Assembly: GCA_018857735.1 (NCBI GenBank)
Contig: JABMCL010000736.1
Span: 171,001 to 235,000, forward strand
From: Alviniconcha marisindica
Lineage: Eukaryota > Mollusca > Gastropoda > Provannidae
Direction of reading: 5' to 3'
DNA length: 64,000 nt
Shown piece by piece: positions 46,301-51,728 of the stretch (within the stretch, counting starts at the first letter, position 1; every line of letters begins with the position of its first letter). Below the pieces are notes generated by a model. That model searched no databases, was not told the origin of the DNA, and saw only the letters and a list, made by a program, of their open reading frames with translations. Position numbers and translations under genes: made by a program.

Positions 46301-47956
46301 GATCTGCGTTACGTCGACGCCAGTGGCACGGGCATGGATCTGGGAGACTTCGCCAACAACAGCATGTTGGTTTACCTCAACCTGGCCGGGTGTGGAATTG
46401 ACAAGCTCCTCAACATCACCCTTCCCAACCTGCAGACCCTGATCTTAAGAGACAACCGTTTGGCGACGCTCGATTTACCTCTGCTCAGTTCACTAAAAAA
46501 CCTCCGGCTGTTATCAATATCTGGAAATCCACTCTCATCATTCTTGGCAATGACGCTGGAACTGGTTGCGTCAAACCTCGCATTGCTCAAGACTCTTGAT
46601 ATGTCTCGTATCGATCTACCGCAACTGGATCTAAAACTCTTCGATGCCTTTCCCCAACTGCAAGCATTAAATCTTTCCGGAAACAATATTGATCGCATTC
46701 TCAGCAATGGTTTCCATCTACCAACACAGCTGCGAAGCATTGACTTTAGTGGTTCTACTATTTCTACCTTCCCCTTGGAACTATTTCAAGGTCTTGAGTA
46801 TCTGGAAGTCATACGGAGCGAAAATTACAAGTTGTGTTGTCCAAAACTTCTGAAAAATGTATCTGGATTGCCACGGTGCCACGCACCTCGTGACTTGGTG
46901 TCTAGCTGTGAATTTCTGTTGCGATCTAAAAGTTACACCGTGTTCGTGTCTGTCTCATCCACTGCAGCCTTATTGGGTAATATTGGAAGAGTTGTCATTC
47001 CACCTTTTGTGAAAATGTCTCACAGCGAAGACAGTGCAGGTGTATTCTTGACGCATCTGAGCGTGTCCGAGTTTCTGATGGGCGTGTACCTCGCTGTGCT
47101 TGGCGTTGCTGACCGGATGTACCGGCTTGGCTACCTGTGGAATGATACAGTGTGGCGGCGGAGTGGTGTATGTAAAGCAGCTGGATTCGTGGCCATCTTT
47201 TCCATCCAAATGTCCACCTTTTGCCTCTTTCTTGCGACAGTCGATCGGTTTCTTGCATTCTTTTCCAGAACAGGAATCCAGTTTCGTGTAATTACTGCCC
47301 ACTGCGCATGTGCGCTGGCCTGGGGATTAGGAATGACCTTGGCCTTTGTGCCTCTGCTTCCAGCCACGTCCCATTGGCAGGTTCTCTCGAAGACCAGCAT
47401 CTGTCTGCCAGTGCCATTTTCAAGGCACTACTACTTCTCAGGCGTTCTGATCCTGAACCTTATCCTCAGTGTGCTCACGGCTTTTCTTTATGGCGTATCC
47501 GTCTCTGCTGCACGGAGTAGCAACATTGTTATTGGCATACAAAATACGCAGGTATCGAACGATCATTTCCTTACTCGGCGTCTTCGTCTCACAGTTGTGA
47601 CAACCGTTTTGTGTTGGATCCTTGTTAGCTCAACGGGTTTCCTGTCGTTCATTGGTATATATAACGACGAGACCGACGTTGCCATGGTTCTCGTTGTGTT
47701 GCCTCTGCGTTCAGCGTTGTCGCCTTACCTTCTGGTACTTGGGGGTGTTCTGGAACGAAGACGCCTGGCATTGTATCAGCGTGTGCATCAACGTCTGGTG
47801 TCCAAACTGAGCCGCCCTGTGTACAGGAGAAACGATAAAGCTGCCCATGTTGCGCACACAGAGGACGAAGCCTACAGCCTGTTCAACACCTGGCTCTCGT
47901 CAGGCGTTCTGTCGTACCAGGAAATCAATCACTTCCTGAATGCAACAGAAAAGTAG
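29395..47956 (+). CDS. Receptor gene 1: CUB / LDLa / C-type lectin / LDLa / LRR / 7TM receptor (GRL101- and relaxin-receptor-like)
   Basis: Coding exons, phases all consistent: 29395-30069, 30513-30759, 31334-31826, 33330-33524, 36741-37287, 45812-47956 (4302 bases, 1433 residues plus stop). Order: signal peptide (MYLLWFVLLASTNSAVNC), Ser/Thr-rich region, two CUB-like domains, LDLa, C-type lectin-like domain (about residues 460-600), LDLa repeats, LRR cap and about seven LRRs (about 855-1070), 7TM (about 1093-1364), cytoplasmic tail. Closest known architecture is the Lymnaea GRL101 / LGR type C receptors; the CUB and lectin modules are extra. It should sit in the plasma membrane with a large ectodomain; no ligand can be named. 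Several activation motifs differ from the family: Glu at 2.50, SPY instead of NPxxY, no Pro after the TM6 Trp. The acceptor of exon 3 is weak and chosen by phase. Confidence 0.85.
30513..30759 (+). CDS. Receptor 1 exon 2: CUB-like domain 1
   Basis: The acceptor CAAAATGTCACAG keeps phase 0 with exon 1. The exon encodes ESSCTVSLDVWKPQQ, RKLDIVLTWLGF and RPFSFRARFYSVLE, the alternating hydrophobic pattern of a CUB beta sandwich. It ends AACAAAG|GTAACA in phase 1. The acceptor could also be the upstream CCGGTAG at 30410, which keeps the same frame. Confidence 0.65.
31334..31826 (+). CDS. Receptor 1 exon 3: CUB-like domain 2 and LDLa
   Basis: Starting after ATGAG...CTGAAG at 31333 fits the phase-1 end of exon 2 and gives GYIHLGRKKG, which lines up with the start of the corresponding exon of receptor 2. 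The acceptor is weak. The rest is secure: a CUB-like segment, then LPDGTWNCSVPHWPDFQLHF...CAAGEDERECPYT, an LDLa-type repeat, ending at SSCF with a split Arg codon (TTCAG|GTAACA). Confidence 0.75.
32743..32985. mobile_element. Foldback element family B, complete copy
   Basis: The left arm ACACAAGGGGGTTAATTAGC GCTCGAAATAC...CGTAACGCAAGTACAACAAC is mirrored by the right arm GTTGTTGTACTTGCGTTACG TATTTCGAACGCTAATTAAC TCCCTTGTGTG. The arms of about 105 bases pair almost perfectly around a ~30-base centre near 32860. It has no coding capacity and lies in intron 3 of receptor 1. Confidence 0.85.
33330..33524 (+). CDS. Receptor 1 exon 4: first half of C-type lectin-like domain
   Basis: The acceptor ATTGTTCAG completes the split Arg, giving CFR|FLNGVNSAIEVWKSC. 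SRYGMHLAMLKTPAEWKDIV and IYIGLFL are the conserved CTLD signature (C-x3-G-x-LA-x-L-x-TxxEW then W/Y-I-G-L). It ends CCAAT|GTACGT, the same phase and place as in receptor 2. Confidence 0.85.
33620..36205. repeat. 30-bp minisatellite, 2.6 kb, inside the lectin-domain intron
   Basis: The unit is GGCAGCAGCAGGAGCATTAG CATTAACAGT, with frequent A/G variation and some deleted units. The 3' 400 bases use shorter GTAGCAGCAACAGGAGCATT variants. As 30 is a multiple of three, long frames stay open on both strands (480 codons plus, 462 codons minus). It lies entirely in the intron that splits the lectin-like domain. Confidence 0.92.
36340..36695. repeat. 44-bp minisatellite, eight copies
   Basis: The unit is CCTTGTAATGATCGAACATT GTTGGGGGCTCTATGACACC TGTT. 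It ends about 45 bases before the acceptor of receptor 1 exon 5. Confidence 0.9.
36741..37287 (+). CDS. Receptor 1 exon 5: second half of lectin-like domain and LDLa
   Basis: The acceptor TTTCATCAG restores the Ile codon split by the intron. LEWLDGTTQFYNHI and the terminal AVLCEA complete the CTLD. No EPN/QPD or WND motif is seen, so Ca-dependent sugar binding is doubtful. It continues with CPAGHLTHSFIAC, an LDLa (FTCASEIEQLSYTFVCNFRS DCSDDTDENFC) and the first half of another LDLa (CGLLEFHCGTKQ), closing in phase 0 at AACAG|GTAACA. Confidence 0.88.
37715..37738. repeat. Poly-G tract
   Basis: About 20 consecutive G residues. Confidence 0.9.
37765..39236 (+). mobile_element. Possible retroelement ORF1-like remnant with acidic Thr/Asp repeats and coiled coil
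   Basis: A stretch of + strand open frames. The first part (37765-38080, with frame changes) includes LLMHQYWTNGNIFVQGQNM. The middle (38280-38900) is a GC-rich imperfect tandem repeat coding for Thr/Ser/Asp or Pro/Thr/Ala depending on frame. The last part is a charged helix, DLQEMVDRLYEEFQDYKI...EHRCQDLEDKFKDIKKS, with a stop at 39236. It precedes a reverse transcriptase fragment on the same strand, so it could be ORF1 of that LINE. I do not recognise a conserved domain; a captured host gene fragment is the alternative. Confidence 0.35.
39700..40915 (+). mobile_element. Degenerate non-LTR retrotransposon (reverse transcriptase and 3' tail)
   Basis: Reading across frameshifts: VFLDFKKAFDLVDHRI (39740), YGVPQGPVLGPVLFCVYVND (39905-39970), LQLCLDRIS...NANYMLINP (40060-40120), VTEHRLLGLLVDNKFRW (40212-40265) and FYNAHIKPHIDYVSVVWDG (40430-40490). 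These are, in order, the conserved RT blocks of jockey/CR1-type LINEs. The YADD block is lost and the frame breaks many times, so it is inactive. A (CA)n run at 40308-40377 splits it. The tail TAGGTCTAAATGGACCTAAC near 40842 recurs inverted at 15213-15360. Confidence 0.85.
40308..40377. repeat. (CA)n microsatellite inside the RT fragment
   Basis: About 70 bases of pure CA interrupt the reverse transcriptase remnant. Confidence 0.92.
40930..42410. other. Intronic stretch with no recognised feature
   Basis: Part of the last intron of receptor 1. One 62-codon open frame at 40934-41122 has no recognisable similarity. No exon or repeat of known type was identified. Confidence 0.4.
42420..42557 (+). 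pseudogene. Extra LDLa-like cassette exon (alternative or relic) in receptor 1
   Basis: Bounded by acceptor TTTGACTGACAG and donor CTTAAAG|GTTTGT, 138 bases, phase 0 at both ends, so it could be inserted between exons 5 and 6 without breaking the frame. It encodes GDWSDQCSDGTDELNC, closely like TEQCTDGSDELNC at the start of the last exon. However, the Cys expected before the CDG position is missing in this frame and appears one frame away (AQLCANK). This suggests a frameshifted duplicate of the LDLa-bearing exon start. Confidence 0.5.
42811..44866 (-). mobile_element. Inactivated hAT-superfamily transposon (BED-type zinc finger, transposase core, C-terminal dimerisation region)
   Basis: Read on the minus strand across many frameshifts. 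Start MASSSGKNAHETDEASETNS at 44866; a BED-like finger HCTVCKSDFSCQHGG...TRHVSSASH at about 44580-44690; LMFPDSKIAQNIKC and YKATAMAKEMF near 44400-44460; VRFQDSTGTVSAEHLALRVC and NIFNLVDQ near 44150-44250; CTRWLSIGRCLNRLL near 43800; and the C-terminal hAT signature ISHSSAPCERLFSVVKKNTS near 42985-43040. The order matches hAT transposases of the ZMYM/KIAA1586-like type. Stop codons, frame changes and a T-rich insertion near 44270 make it non-functional. Confidence 0.85.
45414..45488 (+). tRNA. tRNA-like sequence (tRNA-derived SINE head or tRNA pseudogene)
   Basis: Has an A-box-like TGGCCCAGCGG and a perfect B box GGTTCGATTCC at normal spacing. GAGCCGG at the 5' end can pair with the 3' CGGCTC. 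The anticodon loop would be TTGGCAA (GGC, Ala), but the anticodon stem and part of the T stem do not pair. It is more likely a SINE head or pseudogene than a working tRNA. Confidence 0.45.
45812..47956 (+). CDS. Receptor 1 last exon: LDLa repeats, LRRs, seven-transmembrane domain
   Basis: The acceptor ATCACACAG joins TKQ|CIHWSELCDGTEQC, completing a six-Cys LDLa across the intron. Two more LDLa repeats (SCPETHFQC..EDEAGC and TCPGFYRC..HDDEVLC), an LRR N-cap CPENCTCFG, about seven LRRs, a Cys-rich hinge (LCCPKLL..CHAPRD..SCEF) and 7TM follow. DRF replaces DRY at 47243-47251, TM2 has VSEFLMG (Glu for Asp, 47069-47071), TM6 has CWILVS, and TM7 has SPYLL (47720-47734) where NPxxY is expected. The tail carries SLFNTWLSSGVLS. 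TAG stop at 47954-47956. Confidence 0.93.
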   Translation, partial: CIHWSELCDGTEQCTDGSDELNCLEDRHLSWQTGHPPPAVISYSRTLGYFTAESNRTTTSCPETHFQCPGDGYCLPVFLRCNGVYDCPEHEDEAGCKSYTCPGFYRCRASTVCVHTVHVCDGMFHCPQHDDEVLCDFPPCPENCTCFGKAFLCGRVFRAGSYSDLRYVDASGTGMDLGDFANNSMLVYLNLAGCGIDKLLNITLPNLQTLILRDNRLATLDLPLLSSLKNLRLLSISGNPLSSFLAMTLELVASNLALLKTLDMSRIDLPQLDLKLFDAFPQLQALNLSGNNIDRILSNGFHLPTQLRSIDFSGSTISTFPLELFQGLEYLEVIRSENYKLCCPKLLKNVSGLPRCHAPRDLVSSCEFLLRSKSYTVFVSVSSTAALLGNIGRVVIPPFVKMSHSEDSAGVFLTHLSVSEFLMGVYLAVLGVADRMYRLGYLWNDTVWRRSGVCKAAGFVAIFSIQMSTFCLFLATVDRFLAFFSRTGIQFRVITAHCACALAWGLGMTLAFVPLLPATSHWQVLSKTSICLPVPFSRHYYFSGVLILNLILSVLTAFLYGVSVSAARSSNIVIGIQNTQVSNDHFLTRRLRLTVVTTVLCWILVSSTGFLSFIGIYNDETDVAMVLVVLPLRSALSPYLLVLGGVLERRRLALYQRVHQRLVSKLSRPVYRRNDKAAHVAHTEDEAYSLFNTWLSSGVLSYQEINHFLNATEK

Positions 47957-48631
47957 CATTGCATTCCAAGACATGAAGACCTTTCGTTGTCTACTTAGTG
48001 CTCAGTGCCTTTACACAGCTCTGCCTGCGGCTCAACTCATGTTCACTTGACTGCAAACTGTAATCGTCTTGTTTGTGGCCCGAGTGCCCGAGCGGCCGCT
48101 GTGGCAAATATTTCGCGCAATTTCAGGCTCTTTCGTTTCTTCCACGTTGAGGTTCTACATGTAGACCCTTGGCCATTGCACGGTCTGCATTCACGGACGG
48201 ACAATGGTCACTCCTTCGTTTTACGGAATGGGCTCTGTCAGAGCGTTGCAAGTCTTGCATCGATGTGTGTTGCCTTGGGTGTTATTGAAACAGTGAAAGA
48301 CAGGTGATCTGACGTTAGACTATATACATGATCTTGATGTTCATGGAGAACTGGGGACCGGCTGCAGGTAGTGAAGACTACTGCAGGACTCTGAAGGACT
48401 CGAGTGAAGGTAGTGAAGAAAAGGAACACGGTGTTGATGGTGAAAGACGTAGCCTACCTAACCTTCCCTATGAAAACAGAAAAGCAAACAGACGTTGCCA
48501 GGAGAGGAAACCTTGCAAGCCTTGACTATGTCCTGTTCAAATAACCACAGATCTGCTTCCAAAGTGCGACAATATTCAAGATCACTTTTGTGGGCATAGT
48601 CAACAAGTCACTGAAATTAAGCTCTAAAAGT

Positions 48632-48742
48632 AACACACACACACACACACACACACACGCACGCACGCACGCACGCACCACGCACGCACGCACGCACGCA
48701 CGCACACGCCCCCCTCCGCCCCCCCCCCCACACACACACACA
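48632..48742. repeat. (CA)n/(GCAC)n/(C)n microsatellite
   Basis: CA run, CGCA tetranucleotides and poly-C in sequence. Confidence 0.9.
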
Positions 48743-48984
48743 CGACATATATGACACAGAACTAAAGACATTTATTTGACTAGTCACATCAGCGGTCAGT
48801 CGGCCAGCTTAGCCAGGAAACATGTTCCCCTCTCAGGGTGTTCGGTTCAACCCTTCCAATATGCACGTTTAGGATCCCAGCGCAAGGGAAAGAGACTGTC
48901 CTGCCTGTCATAACTGTGCGAGCATTCAGCCAACATATGAGGTCCGCTTGGCTTTGTGTGTATGTACTTTCGTCTGTACTTATT

Positions 48985-49068
48985 GTTGAGTTGAATTCAT
49001 GTTTTTGTGAGCTTTCTGATGGAATTGCCCCTTGTGGGACGAATAAAGTCTTTATTGCACTGGACTGA
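48985..49068 (+). mobile_element. Retroelement 3' tail fragment
   Basis: GAATTGCCCCTTGTGGGACG followed by AATAAAGTCTTTATTG resembles LINE 3' ends and is similar to the inverted fragment at 22596. It could also supply a poly(A) signal to receptor 1. Confidence 0.4.
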
Positions 49069-49118
49069 ATTTGGAGAACCCACCCGATTTAATTTGATGG
49101 GAGTTACCGGCTGATTGT

Positions 49119-49430
49119 TACTTCTCCTTAACCCATTCCCTGCCAAAGAATTAGTGATCTTCTCCTTAACCCATTCCCTGCCAAAGAATTAGTGATACTT
49201 CTCCTTAACCCATTCCCTGCCAAAGAACTAGTGATACTTCTGCTTAACCCATTCCCTGCCAAAGAATTAGTGATACTTCTGCTTAGCCCATTCCCTGCCA
49301 AAGAATTAGTGATACTTCTCCTTAACCCATTCCCTGCCAAAGAATTAGTGATACTTCTCCTTAACCCATTCCCTGCCAAAGAATTAGTGATACTTCTCCT
49401 TAACCCATTCCCTGCCAAAGAATTAGTGCG
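49119..49430. repeat. 39-bp minisatellite, eight copies
   Basis: The unit is CTTCTCCTTAACCCATTCCC TGCCAAAGAATTAGTGATA. 39 = 3 x 13, so frames stay open on both strands. A single inverted fragment GGCAAGGAATGGGTTAA lies at 49618. Confidence 0.9.
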
Positions 49431-49669
49431 GCAGATGCAATTCCTTGCAGAAGGTCTCACAGTTAGGTTATCCCAAACAGAAATGTTCATTTTCTAGAGC
49501 TTGGCTTCACCTAAGCATGCATGAACGGTAGGAATTCCGGCAGGTCATCCGCGTCATACAACGTTTTTGTGGCAGGTAGGAAACACTTGGCCATTGACAT
49601 CAGGTGGTGTCATAAGGGCAAGGAATGGGTTAAAGCCATCAGTCGTGAAGCTGATCAAGGCGAAAAGGC

Positions 49670-50210
49670 ACAATAAACAATACAACAACAACAACAAAGC
49701 CGAGCATTCCGATCATTTCTAGAGCGCCGTATTTCACCGACAAAGGTGAGCACACGGCACTTTACAAGATCAGCAAAAAATCATACATTAAAGCCTCAAA
49801 CATAATCATAATGTCTTGCTCGCACCCCCCCCCCCCCCCACCCCCCCCCCCACCCCCGCACGCATACATCCCGGCCGCATGAGGGAGGGAGAGTAAGGGG
49901 AGGGGAGGAGGCAGGTAAGGAGATATCACTTGTGGTGTTGTTTGTAGAGGTGAGTTTTTAACGCAGTTTTGAAAGCATGGGAGGACTGAATGTAACGGAT
50001 GTCAGAAGGGAGCGAATTCCATTGCTTTGGAGTACAGGAGGAGAAACAGCTTTGGTCAAAGATTGTTGGTCTAAGATGGGGGGGATACGAAGTATGCACG
50101 TGTCTACAGAAGAACGAAGCTGCCTGGAAGGGATGTGCACAGTGAGGTCAGGGAAATAGGCAGGAGATGAGCCAGGAAAAAATTGTGACAGATATTGCGC
50201 AGTTTGTAGT
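49670..50210 (-). mobile_element. SINE-like dispersed repeat, minus orientation
   Basis: The reverse complement contains GATCTTGTAAAGTGCCGTG, TTTGTCGGTGAAATACGGCG and CTCTAGAAATGAT followed by a TTGTTGTTG tail. These are the same blocks as 20028-20118. The region AACGCAGTTTTGAAAGCATG...GAATTCCATTGC is the upstream part, shared in outline with 28700-28770. Poly-C runs interrupt it at 49825-49860. Confidence 0.55.
49825..49862. repeat. Poly-C microsatellite
   Basis: C tracts with single A interruptions. Confidence 0.9.
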
Positions 50211-50617
50211 CTATTCTAGCTTTGACCGGTAAAACCCCAAACAGAAACCACCGGAAAGGAAATGCAAGTCTACTTCACTCTTCGTGTCGCACGTCAGTTT
50301 AAAGAGGATTAGGAGACATAAAGTGGAAAAACCAGGAAGCAAGGCAGTTAGCTGAAGGTGGAATTCCTAGTAGATGGTGGAACACGCAAGGCTATTTTTT
50401 GGCCCAAAGCAGAGCCTGTGATAGCTCTGGGTTATGAAGAGTGGGGGTCTTAATTTTTTGTAGCCGACTATGAAACAACAACAACAACAGCATAACAACA
50501 TCCAGTTGATTGAAATGAGCTACAGAAGTAACCGGAGTCGATCGGTAGTTTGAGTGAGGCAGCTAACGAGAGGCAGTTAACGTGTCGCTTAGGCTTTTCT
50601 ATAAATACTACAAAAAT

Positions 50618-50940
50618 CTGAAACAAGAATGACTGCTAGCGTTCTAAAACAAGATCCCAACACATAAAAGGTTCCAAAGAACGCTATTTATTGGGACAAA
50701 ACACAACCTATTCAAAAGATTCTTCCAAGCACTGGACAGGAAAACAACAGAGCTCAACCAAAAACAGAAAAGTGATTTAGCTTTCAATCTCCTTTTTCAT
50801 CGTTTTTCACCATTTAACTGTTGTTTAAGAGTCGTTTTGTAGCTTAATAAAGGGGATTACCCCGAACATTTGCAGGTTGTGTTTTGTCCTAATAACTAGC
50901 GTTCTTTTGAACCTGTTATGTGTTTGGATCTTATAAATAA
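50618..50940. mobile_element. Foldback element family A, longest copy
   Basis: Left end AACAAGAATGACTGCTAGCG TTCTAAAACAAGATCC and AACACATAAAAGGTTCCAAA are mirrored at the right end by CGTTCTTTTGAACCTGTTAT and GTGTTTGGATCTTATAAA. The internal TTAATAAAGGGGATTACCCC and TCTTCCAAGCACTGGACA are shared with 27397-27600. No coding capacity; MITE-like. Confidence 0.75.
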
Positions 50941-50973
50941 TACTAATTAAAAGATCCGGTATTTGTGAATTTG

Positions 50974-51728
50974 ATGGTGACTTATTTTTTGTTTTTGTTC
51001 TACTTTTTAGCGTACGTTCAAACACCCACGTTCTACGATGGACCGACGGACGACTGGATGCGGATAAAAATACCTCGTGGGTTCCTCGTTTTCTTCAGCG
51101 TGCTGCTTCAAAATTTAGGAACGGAGTATTGGTCTGATGTGGATGACTGTGTCAAAGTCTACATTGGAAGTAGGCGTTTTCGCCGCTTAGCATGGTCTCT
51201 GTGTGGTAAAGGCAGGCCTTTCGGTCCTAAACGACTTTTTAGTGTAGGGACTATTATGCTTCATCTCGTTCGCCGCAGTTTTAGCCTCTACACGGGCATG
51301 AAAATGCTGCTAACCTTTCATAAGGAATCTGATGGTTTGGTGCACCAGTTACCTGACGGCACGTGGAACTGCTCGGTGCCTCGCTGGTCTGATTTCAAAG
51401 AACACTTCCCGTGTAACCTGATACAGGAATGTGAGGGAGGTGAGGACGAGGCCGCCTGCCCGTACACCACCCAGCAATGTGGATCGGGTCTCGTAACAGT
51501 CGGGGACTTGTGTCTCAAGTATTTCTATGACCCGACGAAAGTGGTCACTCTGGATGGCGCTTCTCATTTGTGCAAAAGTCAGGGTGGCAAACTTCCTGTG
51601 GTGAACACGTCCGAGAGACTGAAAGCCGTGCAGGAGCTGCTGAAGATGTTAAGACCGTTCTTCACTGAGAACGGAGAAGCTACGTTTCCTGTAGGGGCCA
51701 AGAGCTCCCACCCCATGCTCCCTCTCAT
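50974..51728 (+). CDS. Receptor 2 exon A: CUB, LDLa, first half of lectin-like domain
   Basis: The ATG at 50974 would give MVTYFLFLFYFLAYVQT, a plausible signal peptide, but this T-rich stretch also reads as a polypyrimidine tract ending in the acceptor CTACTTTTTAG at 51010. The CUB domain follows (DWMRIKIPRGFLVFFSVLLQ, CVKVYIG), then LPDGTWNCSVPRWSDFKEHF..CEGGEDEAACPYT (LDLa) and the CTLD start (CLKYF..ASHLCKSQGGKLPVVNT). Donor CTCAT|GTAACA is in the same phase as the gene 1 lectin intron. Confidence 0.8.

Larger units (their letters stand above)
47957..50973. other. Intergenic region between the two receptor genes
   Basis: Holds the receptor 1 3' UTR, microsatellites, a 39-bp minisatellite, SINE-like and foldback elements. 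I looked for a CUB-1 or signal-peptide exon for receptor 2 and found none that is convincing. Confidence 0.6.
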
